Assembly (NCBI RefSeq): GCF_003254575.1
Contig: NZ_QJUA01000024.1
Location: 24,142 to 88,141 of the forward strand
Length of the DNA: 64,000 nt
Origin: Mycobacterium kyogaense
GTDB taxonomy: Bacteria > Actinomycetota > Actinomycetes > Mycobacteriales > Mycobacteriaceae
Direction: 5' to 3'
The position numbers were made by a program, and so were the translations under genes. A model generated the notes under the pieces. That model did not search any database. It saw nothing but the letters and a program-made list of their open reading frames with translations, and was not told the origin of the DNA. Positions 8,799 to 17,848 of this stretch are shown piece after piece. Position 1 is the first letter of the stretch; every line of letters begins with the position of its first letter.

Positions 8799-8993
8799 TC
8801 AGCCGTTGAGCATCTTCGCGACACGCTTGGTGTCGTTGGCAGCCACCGCGGTGCGGCCGTCGAGCCTGCGGGTGCGCTTGCTCGCCTTGTGCTCGAGCAG
8901 GTGGCGACGGCCGGCCTTCTGGCGGACGATCTTGCCGGTCCCGGTCTTACGGAACCGCTTCGAAGCGCCGCTGTGGGTCTTCGCCTTGGGCAT
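8799..8993 (-). CDS. rpmI: Ribosomal protein L35
   Basis: This 64-residue, strongly basic large-subunit protein starts MPKAKTHSGASKRFRKTG, the standard L35 opening. Its shine-dalgarno GAGGAAAC overlaps the TGA stop of infC, which couples the two genes. rplT follows 53 bases downstream. Confidence 0.98.
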   Translation of the reverse strand: MPKAKTHSGASKRFRKTGTGKIVRQKAGRRHLLEHKASKRTRRLDGRTAVAANDTKRVAKMLNG

Positions 8994-8999
8994 GTTTCC

Positions 9000-9611
<612 letters not shown>

Positions 9612-9690
9612 GGGGCCTCCCGGGGTAGATCCTGTTGGTCACGCGCAGAATCCCCGCCCCGGCGGCAGACGTCCCCATAGGAACGAATAA

Positions 9691-9709
9691 GCCCTGCTCA
9701 ACGCAGGGC
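9691..9709 (-). promoter_or_regulatory. Leader hairpin upstream of infC, possible attenuator
   Basis: GCCCTGC-TCAAC-GCAGGGC forms a perfect 7-bp stem with a 5-base loop. In the direction of infC transcription it is followed by TTATTCG, a weak T-rich tail, 80 bases before the start codon. Position and form fit a leader attenuator or an autoregulatory structure of the infC-rpmI-rplT operon. The rest of the 253-base gap (9612-9864) holds no further element that I recognise. Confidence 0.4.
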
Positions 9710-9864
9710 CCAAAGCCGACCAGGCCAGATACCGATGACGTCGTCACCGATGTCCGGACCGGACCGCGCTACCTTGGATGGGTCATCGGCAGGCGGTGGG
9801 AGTGGGACTCCACTTGCTGTCCCTGGCGTCAGCCGGGACGGTCGCGCATGCCAGTCTAGCAGGC

Positions 9865-10227
9865 ATGACCGAGAGCTCTGAACATCCCGAACCGGACGCC
9901 GGACCGCCCGCGCGCGAGCTGGCCGACGTACCCGCGGTCGAGGTGATCACCCGTGCCGCGGTGATGCTGATGAGCGCGGCGGCCGAGAAGCTGGGCCTCT
10001 CGGCCGACGATCCGGACGACAGCCCCCACCGCGACCTCGACGAAGCGCGTCGCCTGATCACCGCGCTGGCCGGATTGGTGACCGCGTCGGCGGAGTACCT
10101 CGGTCCGCACGCCGGGCCGGTCCGCGACGGCCTCAAGAGTCTGCAGCTGGCGTTCCGCGAGGGCAGCGCGGCTCCCGATGAACCCGGCAAAGGTCCCGGC
10201 GAGAAGTACACCGGCCCGGTCTGGTGA
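9865..10227 (+). CDS. DUF1844 domain protein
   Basis: This 120-residue acidic cytoplasmic protein of unknown function belongs to the DUF1844 family. The conserved core is VEVITRAAVMLMSAAAEKLGL, followed by DLDEARRLITALAGLV. ATG 9865 is preferred over upstream in-frame starts because the family begins there; the frame is open from 9778 but the extra residues look non-coding. It lies between the divergent infC operon and lysX, 58 bases before lysX on the same strand. Confidence 0.8.
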   Translation: MTESSEHPEPDAGPPARELADVPAVEVITRAAVMLMSAAAEKLGLSADDPDDSPHRDLDEARRLITALAGLVTASAEYLGPHAGPVRDGLKSLQLAFREGSAAPDEPGKGPGEKYTGPVW

Positions 10228-10285
10228 GTCGGCGCGCGGCCGACATGCAGCCGCGACGCAGCGTGAGGGCCTATCCTCGCGGCCT

Positions 10286-13200
10286 ATGACCACCACTGGC
10301 GTTGCCAGGACACGACCTGCCACCAGTTTCGGCTGGGTCCCTGCTGCAGCCGGCTGGATCGTCGGCGTCATCGCGACGCTGTCGCTGCTGGCGAGCATCT
10401 CGCCGTTGATCCGCGCGGTGATCAAGGTGCCGCGCGAGTTCGTCGACGACTACGTCTTCAACTTCCCGGACACCAGCTTCGCGTGGGCCTTCGTACTGGC
10501 GCTGCTGGCCGCGGCGCTGGCCGCCCGCAAACGCCTCGCGCTGTGGATCCTGGTCGGCTACATGGTCGCCGCCGCCGGGTGGAACCTGATCGCGCTGATC
10601 GACGGCGGCGAGCGGTGGTTCGAGAAGGTCGGCGAGATCATCGGTGTCGGCTTCCACATCGTCGCGGTCGTGTGCCTGGTGCTGGCACGCCACCAGTTCT
10701 GGGCCCGGGTGCGCAGGGGCGCTCTCCTGAAAGCGGCGCTGACACTGCTCGCCGGTATGACGGTGGGCACGCTGGTCGGCTGGGCGCTGCTGGAGGTGTT
10801 CCCCGGGAGCCTGGCCCGCTCGGATCGCTTCTGGTACGCGCTCAACCGGGTGGGCGCGTTCGCCGGCGCGGACGCCGACACCTTCGCAGGCCACCCGCAT
10901 GTGTTCGTCAACGCGCTGCTCGGCCTGTTCGGCGCGCTGGCGCTGATGGTCGCCGCGATCGTGCTGTTCCAGTCGCAGCGCGCGGACAACGCGCTCACCG
11001 GCGAGGACGAATCCGCGATCCGCGGCCTGCTGGAACTGTTCGGCAAGAACGATTCGCTGGGCTACTTCGCCACCCGACGTGACAAGGCCGTCGTCTTCGC
11101 CCCCAACGGCCGCGCCGCCATCACCTATCGCGTCGAGGTCGGGGTGTGCCTGGCCAGCGGTGACCCCGTCGGTGATCCGCGCGCGTGGCCTGCCGCGATC
11201 GCCGCCTGGCTGCAGCTGTGCGAGACCTACGGGTGGGCCCCGGGTGTGATGGGGGCCAGTTCGACAGGGGCGCAGGCGTTCCGCGAGGCCGGGCTGAGCG
11301 CCCTTCAGCTCGGCGACGAGGCGATCCTGCATCCCGACGAGTTCCGGCTGTCCGGACCGGACATGCGTGCGGTGCGGCAAGCGGTCACCCGCGCCCGCCG
11401 CGCCGGTGTCACCGTGCGGATGCGCCGCCATCGAGATCTGTCGGCCGACGAGATGGCCGCGGTGATCACCCGTGCCGACACTTGGCGCGACACCGAGGAC
11501 GAACGCGGCTTCTCGATGGCCCTGGGCCGACTCGGAGATCCCGCGGACGGCGATTGCCTTCTCGTCGAGGCGATCCAGGAGTCGGCCGCTGGTGGCACCG
11601 AGGCCGCCGAAGTTGTCGCGATGCTCTCGCTGGTGCCGTGGGGCACCAACGGGGTGTCCCTCGATCTGATGCGCCGCTCCCCCGGATCGCCCAACGGCAC
11701 CATCGAATTGATGGTCAGCGAGTTGTGCCTGCAGGCCGGGGAGATCGGCGTGACGCGGGTGTCGCTGAACTTTGCGATGTTCCGGTCGGCGTTCGAGCAG
11801 GGCGCCCAACTCGGCGCCGGGCCGGTGGCCCGCATGTGGCGGGCCCTGCTGGTGTTCTTCTCCCGGTGGTGGCAGCTGGAGACGCTGTACCGGTCCAACA
11901 TGAAGTACCAGCCGGAGTGGGTGCCGCGCTACGCATGCTACGAGGAGGCGCGCCTGGTGCCGCGAGTCGGGGTCGCCTCCGTCATCGCCGAAGGCTTTCT
12001 CGTGCTTCCGTTCTCGCGCCGCCACGAACAACCTCACACGGGACACCACATCGCGGTGCCCGGCTCGCTGATCGCGACCGGCGCGTTGCACAGCGACGGC
12101 AGCGCACCCGACCCGGGCGGCTTGGGCGCCGAGGCACCCGCAGACAGCCCCGCGCCGCGGTTGCCCGAGCAGGTGCGGGTCCGCATGGCCAAGCTGAAGG
12201 CGTTGCAGGACGACGGCGTCGATGCCTATCCCGTCGGCAGTCCCCCCAGCCACACCGTGGCCCAAGCGCTCGAAAGCCCCGAGGGCGCAGCGGTGACCGT
12301 GGCCGGACGGGTGCTGCGACTGCGCGACTACGGCGGCGTGCTGTTCGTCGAGCTTCGGGACTGGTCCGGCGATGTGCAACTGCTGCTGGACAATTCGCTT
12401 CTCGAATCCGGCTGCACCGCCGACGTCACCCGGACCATCGACCTCGGCGATCTGATCGAGGTGGCCGGCGCGATGGGGCGCAGCCGCAACGGCACATGGT
12501 CGCTGCTGGTGCGCTCCTGGCGGTTGATCGGCAAATGCCTGCGTCCCCTGCCGGACAAGTGGAAGGGCATGACGGACCAGGAAGCCAGGGTGCGTGCCCG
12601 CTACGTCGACCTCGCGGTCAACACCGAGGCCCGCGAGCTGATCCGGGCCCGCAGCGCGGTGCTGCACTCGATCCGGGAAACGCTGGTGGGCAAGGGTTTT
12701 CTCGAAGTCGAGACGCCCATCCTGCAGCAGATCCACGGTGGCGCCAACGCGCGCCCGTTCCTCACCCACATCAACGCCTACGACCTCGACCTGTATCTGC
12801 GGATCGCCCCGGAGCTCTACCTCAAACGGCTCTGCGTGGGTGGCGTCGAGCGGGTCTTCGAACTCGGCCGCGCGTTCCGCAACGAGGGCGTCGACTTCAG
12901 CCACAACCCCGAGTTCACGCTGCTGGAGGCCTATCAGGCGCACGCCGACTACCGGGTGTGGATCGACGGTGCCCGCGAACTGATCCAGAACGCCGCCCAG
13001 GCCGCCAACGGCGAGCAGGTGTTCCTCCGCCCGCGCGAGGACGGCACTCTCGAACCGGTCGACATCTCCGGACCGTGGCGGGTCACCACCGTGCACGACG
13101 CGGTGTCCGAGGCGCTGGGTGAACACATCGGGCCCGACACGGATCTGCCCACACTGCGGCGCCTGTGCGACAAGGCGACGATCCCGTACCTGACGCACTG

Positions 13201-13615
13201 GGACACCGGCGCCGTCGTCCTGGAGATGTACGAGCACCTCGTCGAGGACCGCACCGAGGCGCCGACGTTCTACACCGATTTCCCCACCTCGGTGTCCCCG
13301 CTGACCCGTCCCCACCGCAGCATCGCCGGGGTCGCCGAGAGGTGGGATCTGGTGGCCTGGGGTGTCGAACTGGGCACCGCCTACAGCGAACTCACCGATC
13401 CCGTGGAGCAGCGCCGCCGCCTGCAGGAGCAATCGCTGCTGGCCGCCGGCGGAGACCCCGAGGCGATGGAGCTCGACGAGGATTTCCTGCAGGCCATGGA
13501 GTACGCGATGCCCCCCACCGGCGGGCTGGGGATGGGCGTGGACCGGGTCGTGATGATGATCACCGGCCGCAGTATCCGCGAGACATTGCCGTTCCCGCTG
13601 GCCAAACCTCGTTAG
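10286..13615 (+). CDS. lysX: Bifunctional lysyl-phosphatidylglycerol synthase / lysyl-tRNA synthetase
   Basis: LysX charges tRNA-Lys and transfers lysine to phosphatidylglycerol, which lowers surface charge and protects against cationic peptides. The 1109-residue protein has an N-terminal membrane domain (about six helices, residues 15-235), an MprF-type GNAT-like transferase domain (about 240-590), an OB fold near residue 671 (VAGRVLRLRDYGGVLFVELR) and a class II LysRS core. The core has motif 2 FRNEGVDFSHNPEFTLLEAY near residue 867 and motif 3 GLGMGVDRVVM near 1080. ATG 10286 is chosen; upstream codons look non-coding. Length and context match Rv1640c (from memory). Its partner esterase follows 47 bases downstream. 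Confidence 0.95.
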   Translation: MTTTGVARTRPATSFGWVPAAAGWIVGVIATLSLLASISPLIRAVIKVPREFVDDYVFNFPDTSFAWAFVLALLAAALAARKRLALWILVGYMVAAAGWNLIALIDGGERWFEKVGEIIGVGFHIVAVVCLVLARHQFWARVRRGALLKAALTLLAGMTVGTLVGWALLEVFPGSLARSDRFWYALNRVGAFAGADADTFAGHPHVFVNALLGLFGALALMVAAIVLFQSQRADNALTGEDESAIRGLLELFGKNDSLGYFATRRDKAVVFAPNGRAAITYRVEVGVCLASGDPVGDPRAWPAAIAAWLQLCETYGWAPGVMGASSTGAQAFREAGLSALQLGDEAILHPDEFRLSGPDMRAVRQAVTRARRAGVTVRMRRHRDLSADEMAAVITRADTWRDTEDERGFSMALGRLGDPADGDCLLVEAIQESAAGGTEAAEVVAMLSLVPWGTNGVSLDLMRRSPGSPNGTIELMVSELCLQAGEIGVTRVSLNFAMFRSAFEQGAQLGAGPVARMWRALLVFFSRWWQLETLYRSNMKYQPEWVPRYACYEEARLVPRVGVASVIAEGFLVLPFSRRHEQPHTGHHIAVPGSLIATGALHSDGSAPDPGGLGAEAPADSPAPRLPEQVRVRMAKLKALQDDGVDAYPVGSPPSHTVAQALESPEGAAVTVAGRVLRLRDYGGVLFVELRDWSGDVQLLLDNSLLESGCTADVTRTIDLGDLIEVAGAMGRSRNGTWSLLVRSWRLIGKCLRPLPDKWKGMTDQEARVRARYVDLAVNTEARELIRARSAVLHSIRETLVGKGFLEVETPILQQIHGGANARPFLTHINAYDLDLYLRIAPELYLKRLCVGGVERVFELGRAFRNEGVDFSHNPEFTLLEAYQAHADYRVWIDGARELIQNAAQAANGEQVFLRPREDGTLEPVDISGPWRVTTVHDAVSEALGEHIGPDTDLPTLRRLCDKATIPYLTHWDTGAVVLEMYEHLVEDRTEAPTFYTDFPTSVSPLTRPHRSIAGVAERWDLVAWGVELGTAYSELTDPVEQRRRLQEQSLLAAGGDPEAMELDEDFLQAMEYAMPPTGGLGMGVDRVVMMITGRSIRETLPFPLAKPR

Positions 13616-13662
13616 CAGCGACGTCACAGCGTGCTCCAAGCTTGGCGCGTCAAGGTGGAGCT

Positions 13663-15078
13663 GTGACGACGTCCGGTCCCTTCTCCCAGACCTTTTGGGA
13701 ATCCACTCGCCACCATCTGTCCTTGATGCACGGGTGGCTGCCCGTGGTCGTGCAGGTTCTGGCGTTCGTTGCCCTGGTGACCGCCATCGGCTGGCGCACC
13801 CGCCGCTGGCGGCTGGTGTGGCTGCCGTGGTCGGCGGTGATCGGGGTGATGCTGACCGTCGGCGCGTACTGGTACACCGAGACCGCGGGAGTGGCCGACG
13901 ACTCCAACCCGGCGCCTCAGACGCTGTGGGTGTGGATCGCGTTGTCCGGTATTGCGGTCGGCGTGCTGGTATCGGGGTGGCGTGATGCGCAGTGGTGGCG
14001 TCGAGCGGTGGCGCTGGCAGCGGTTCCGCTGTGCGCCCTGTGCGCGGGGCTGGCGCTGAACCTGTGGACGGGCTACTTCCCCACCGTGCAGACCGCGTGG
14101 AGCCAGCTCACCGCGGGCCCGCTGCCGGACCAGACCGATCAGGTGACGGTCAAGGCGATGCAACGCACCCACACGATCCCGATCAAGGGCAGCGTCGTAC
14201 CGGTCGACATCCCCGACACCGCATCGGGTTTCAAGCACCGCGGCGAGTTCGTCTACCTGCCGCCCGCCTGGTACGCCACGGATCCGGCGCCTGCGCTGCC
14301 GACGGTGATGATGATCGGCGGGGAGTTCAACACCCCCGCCGACTGGATGCGCGCCGGCAACGCGATCAAGATCCTCGACGACTTCGCGGCCGCACACCAC
14401 GGCGTCGCTCCCGTGGTCGTGTTCGTCGACCCGGGTGGCGCGTTCAACAACGACACCGAATGCGTCAACGGCTCGCGCGGCCAGTCGGCCGACCACCTGA
14501 CCCGCGATGTCGTGCCCTACATGAGGGCGAACTTCGGCGTCAGTGCCGCCGCGGCGAACTGGGGTGTGGTCGGCTGGTCGATGGGTGGCACCTGCGCGGT
14601 GGATCTGGCGGTCATGCACCCCGACATGTTCAGCGCGTTCGAGGACATCGCCGGTGACCTCGCTCCGAACTCCGGCAACCAGGCCCAGACCGTCGCCCGG
14701 CTGTTCGGCGGCAACAGCGCCGCCTACGCGTCGTTCGATCCGAGCACGGTGATCACCCGGCACGGCCCGTACCACGGGGTGCAGGGCTGGTTCGACGTGA
14801 ACGGACCGGTGCCCGGGTCGGGAACCGGTAAGCCGAACGACCAGGCGGTCGCCGCGTCGACGCTGTGCTCGCTGGGCAGCAAGGCGGGTATCGACTGCGC
14901 GGTGGTCAACCAGCCCGGCAACCACGACTGGCCGTTCGCCTCCACCGCGTTCGCGACCGCGCTGCCGTGGATGGCCGGCGCGATCGGCACCCCGGGGGTG
15001 CCGCCGGCGGCGCTGCCGGGTGGCCCACCGGCGCCGCCCCCACCGGCGGCGATGGTGGAGAAGACGGCCGCCCGCTGA
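13663..15078 (+). CDS. Membrane-anchored esterase (alpha/beta hydrolase), LysX neighbour
   Basis: The 471-residue protein has three or four N-terminal membrane helices (about residues 20-145) and an extracytoplasmic alpha/beta hydrolase domain of the esterase-D/antigen-85-like type. The nucleophile is S306 in GWSMGG, and a late NQPGNHDWPF supplies the catalytic His. The tail is Pro-rich (PPAAL...PPPPAAM). GTG 13663 with AGGTGGAG just upstream is the start. The pairing with lysX matches Rv1639c in M. tuberculosis (from memory). A role in aminoacyl-lipid or envelope metabolism is an inference from this neighbourhood only. Confidence 0.8.
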   Translation: MTTSGPFSQTFWESTRHHLSLMHGWLPVVVQVLAFVALVTAIGWRTRRWRLVWLPWSAVIGVMLTVGAYWYTETAGVADDSNPAPQTLWVWIALSGIAVGVLVSGWRDAQWWRRAVALAAVPLCALCAGLALNLWTGYFPTVQTAWSQLTAGPLPDQTDQVTVKAMQRTHTIPIKGSVVPVDIPDTASGFKHRGEFVYLPPAWYATDPAPALPTVMMIGGEFNTPADWMRAGNAIKILDDFAAAHHGVAPVVVFVDPGGAFNNDTECVNGSRGQSADHLTRDVVPYMRANFGVSAAAANWGVVGWSMGGTCAVDLAVMHPDMFSAFEDIAGDLAPNSGNQAQTVARLFGGNSAAYASFDPSTVITRHGPYHGVQGWFDVNGPVPGSGTGKPNDQAVAASTLCSLGSKAGIDCAVVNQPGNHDWPFASTAFATALPWMAGAIGTPGVPPAALPGGPPAPPPPAAMVEKTAAR

Positions 15079-15101
15079 CGTGGGTCGGTAGCGTGGGGAG
15101 C

Positions 15102-15362
15102 ATGCCCGAGGACCCGTCCGCCCCCTCCGCACCCGCCGACAGCGGTTACACCGACGACGGGGTGCCGACGTACGACGCGGTACGCGAGAAGATCGAGAAC
15201 CGGTACGCGACCTCGCTGGGTTCGGCCGAGCTGGCCGCCGAGACCCCGGAGGGCCGGACCGTGGCCGAGCAGTACGACGCGCGCCAGCGTGCCGCGGCAG
15301 AGCGGCTGGCAGAGATCCGGAAGTCCATGCGCGGCGATGAGGCCGACAAGAACTCTCAGTAG
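15102..15362 (+). CDS. Small conserved mycobacterial protein
   Basis: This 86-residue acidic protein has a Pro-rich start and a helical body: GVPTYDAVREKIENRYATSLGSAEL, then a charged coiled-coil-like end. I recall a very similar small gene (Rv1638A) beside uvrA in M. tuberculosis, but know no function. It follows the esterase by 23 bases and faces the CHAT operon; the stops are three bases apart. Confidence 0.7.
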   Translation: MPEDPSAPSAPADSGYTDDGVPTYDAVREKIENRYATSLGSAELAAETPEGRTVAEQYDARQRAAAERLAEIRKSMRGDEADKNSQ

Positions 15363-15365
15363 CTC

Positions 15366-16496
15366 TCAGTAGTCGGCGTCGGCGGCCAGGAGCTCGGCCA
15401 CGAAGGCGTCCGCGCCGGAACGGGCGAGCCGCGATCGCGCGACCGCGCGCACTCGCTCACGCTCCGAACGGGATTCGCCGGCATCTCCCTTCACGACACC
15501 GGCACCCACGACCACCGTGGCCGATGACCAGTCGTGGTCCCAGGCCGCGTCCTCGGTCAGGGGGTCGCCGCCGTCGAAGAGCGGCACGGTGGCCACTCCT
15601 GTCGCGTCCAGCGTGCCGGCGCCGCCATAGCCCGCGCAGCTGAACCGGACCGGGATGCCGTCGGGCGACGCGGTGCCCCACACCTCGGCGCGCACCACCG
15701 CCGCCACCGTCGTCCCCGACGACTGCACCGACCAGGCGACGGTGTCCTCGGCGGCGTCGAAGAGTCCGGGTGGTACCGCCGACCAACGCACCGAGTCGCG
15801 CCCCTCGGCGATGGCCTCCCCCGGCCGGACTTGCCGCGCATCCGATCCTGCTACGAGCGCAAAGTCGTCTCGCCGCCGTTGCGCCGGGACTTCCAGGGTG
15901 CCGGGGGACATCACGCCGATGTCCTCGGCGAGCTCGAGACAGGACTGCGCCAGATCGGCGATGCGTGAATCATCATGGTGGACAAGCACATCGAAAAACG
16001 GTGCATGGGGGCGCAGCAGCCCGGCGACATCGGCGTCGAACGCGTCGTCGTCGAAGAATTCCTGCGCCGCCTCGGTCAGCACCGCCAGTTCGCCGTCGAG
16101 GAGCGCCATGTCGAGGTCGGCGATGCCGTCCCGCCGGCTGGCCGGCCACCAGCGCCGCAGCCAGTGCCCCACTGCGAGGCGGCGGAGCTCGTCCAGCGAA
16201 CCGGGCGCGACGACGACATCCGGGAGGTCCGCCACGCTGCCGGACTCGATGCCCGACTCGGTGCCCGATTCCCCCTCCTGCAGCGCCGTCACCACCGCCG
16301 CGTGACCCTCCTGCCCGACGACGCGCCACAGCCATTCGGCGTGCGCGACGTCGGTGAACACGATCTGGGGTTCTGCCTCGGGGGCGTCGACCGGCCAGCT
16401 GAGTACCGCACCCGCGACCTCGAGGACCGCCGCCAACGGCGGCGACGGCGGGGTCGGTCCGGTCGTCCACAGTCCGGCGTCGTTACGCAACTTCAC
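15366..16496 (-). CDS. CHAT-operon protein D, unknown
   Basis: I do not recognise a family. The 376-residue protein (GTG 16496, overlapping the TGA of the previous gene as GTGA) is acidic. It has a helical N-terminal half and, at about residues 265-325, a glycine-rich beta segment (FSCAGYGGAGTLDATG) ending in the unusual WDHDW and TVVVG. A short degenerate Glu-Ser-Gly repeat (GESGTESGIESGS) forms a linker near residue 85. There is no signal peptide or membrane segment. It is the last of four overlapping genes with the CHAT protease, so it is likely a partner, regulator or substrate of that enzyme (inference). Confidence 0.7.
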   Translation of the reverse strand: MKLRNDAGLWTTGPTPPSPPLAAVLEVAGAVLSWPVDAPEAEPQIVFTDVAHAEWLWRVVGQEGHAAVVTALQEGESGTESGIESGSVADLPDVVVAPGSLDELRRLAVGHWLRRWWPASRRDGIADLDMALLDGELAVLTEAAQEFFDDDAFDADVAGLLRPHAPFFDVLVHHDDSRIADLAQSCLELAEDIGVMSPGTLEVPAQRRRDDFALVAGSDARQVRPGEAIAEGRDSVRWSAVPPGLFDAAEDTVAWSVQSSGTTVAAVVRAEVWGTASPDGIPVRFSCAGYGGAGTLDATGVATVPLFDGGDPLTEDAAWDHDWSSATVVVGAGVVKGDAGESRSERERVRAVARSRLARSGADAFVAELLAADADY

Positions 16497-17848
16497 GACG
16501 CCATGCCTTCCGCACCGAGCATCGCCTTGATGCGTTGGCGATGATCCAGGCTCACGGACCGGGCCACCCCGTCGAGCAGCGCACGCACATCGTCGGCGTC
16601 CGAGCACGACTCCTGCCAGACGTCGCGACCGTGCAGGCGCGCCCACAGCCGGTTCAGGTAGGGCCGACGGAAGCAGGCGAGTTCATCGATGACCTGCTGT
16701 TGCCGCGGATGCACCGCTGCGCCGTCGGCCAGGTAGCGACGGGCGTGCAGCACGTAGGCCTCCTTGCGGAGCCGCGCCTGGATGCGCGCTGACAGCCCGT
16801 ACCGCGGATGGGCGCCGGGCTCCAGCGGTGCCAGATCGGTGGCGACCTCGATGCCTGCGAGCAGCGTCGCCTGCTTGTCCTCCCCCAGCAGACCCCACGG
16901 CGCGGCCGAGCGGTCGACCTCCTCGGCGCACAGCAGCGCGATGTCGGGCAGCTCGTCGCGGTCCATGCCGCGGCGCAGTGTCGCGCGCACCCGGTCGACC
17001 ACGCTGCGGTCCAGCGGCCGCTCCCTGTCGATCCGCGTCGCCCGCGTCACCACGGGGCAGCGTTGGGGTTGGGTCGACGACAGCCCCAGGTCGGCCAGTG
17101 ACCAGGGCAGGTCCGCGCCCTCGACCCTGGCCGCCGCCCCGAGGTTGTAGGGCGTCGCGTCGTCGACCAGGGCCGACCACACCCGTGCCCGGGCGGCCCC
17201 CGCGGTGTGACCCGCAGCGTCGGCCAGGACGGTGCCCAGGCCTGCGAGGAACGGTTCGCTGGCCTGCTGCCCGGGGCGGACGTCACGCCATGCCCGGTCG
17301 AGCTGCTCGTCGAGGTCCGCGACGACGGCCGGGTCGGCGACATGCGTGTTGAGCAGGTCGATGGCGGTCCGGTCACGGTCGGCGTGCACCTCGCGCAGCA
17401 CGCGTTCGGCCTCGGCGCCGTGTGCCTCGCCGGCGGTGACCGCGAGCTCGTAGCAGACCGGGAAGTACAGCTCTTGGGCGTTGCCCTGGGTGATGCGCAG
17501 TCGGCGGCGCTCACGTTTGAGCATCTCGAACCACGCGGCCGTGTCCCTCAGCGTCGTCGCCTGCTCGACGATCGCGCGGTGCATCTCGACGGCCACCTCG
17601 GCGGGGACCACCGGTGCGGAGAAGCGGGTGTTCACCCGAAGTCGCAGCACCAGGGGGTCGATGATGCGTTTCACGGTTCGGGTCAGCGGCGCGCCGTCGT
17701 CGGCGCTGAGGCACTCGACGCCGGGACCGATCGCCCGCCACGCTGCGTCGATCACCGCGCGGCGCGGTTGCCGCACGCCCACCGACGGCCCGGCTTCCGC
17801 GTTCACGCGAACAGAATAGGAGCTGCGCCGCCTTTCCAGGACGGTCAT
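16493..17848 (-). CDS. CHAT-operon protein C, unknown helical protein
   Basis: I do not recognise a family. The 451-residue protein is Arg- and Ala-rich and looks all-helical, without membrane segments. Regions that look structured are KRIIDPLVLRLRVNTRF (about 60-76), EMLKRERRRLRITQGNAQELYFP (about 108-130) and a C-terminal KEAYVLHARRYLADG. The start ATG overlaps the TGA of the CHAT gene (ATGA), and its own stop overlaps the next start (GTGA). The tight coupling says the product is needed in proportion to the protease, as a subunit, adaptor or target. Confidence 0.7.
   Translation of the reverse strand: MTVLERRRSSYSVRVNAEAGPSVGVRQPRRAVIDAAWRAIGPGVECLSADDGAPLTRTVKRIIDPLVLRLRVNTRFSAPVVPAEVAVEMHRAIVEQATTLRDTAAWFEMLKRERRRLRITQGNAQELYFPVCYELAVTAGEAHGAEAERVLREVHADRDRTAIDLLNTHVADPAVVADLDEQLDRAWRDVRPGQQASEPFLAGLGTVLADAAGHTAGAARARVWSALVDDATPYNLGAAARVEGADLPWSLADLGLSSTQPQRCPVVTRATRIDRERPLDRSVVDRVRATLRRGMDRDELPDIALLCAEEVDRSAAPWGLLGEDKQATLLAGIEVATDLAPLEPGAHPRYGLSARIQARLRKEAYVLHARRYLADGAAVHPRQQQVIDELACFRRPYLNRLWARLHGRDVWQESCSDADDVRALLDGVARSVSLDHRQRIKAMLGAEGMAS

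Noticed and set aside
10271..13639. Open frame of 1122 codons antisense to lysX
   Set aside because: It mirrors lysX in a GC-rich genome where antisense frames stay open. It is His/Arg/Gln/Gly-rich without any domain, while lysX is fully recognisable.
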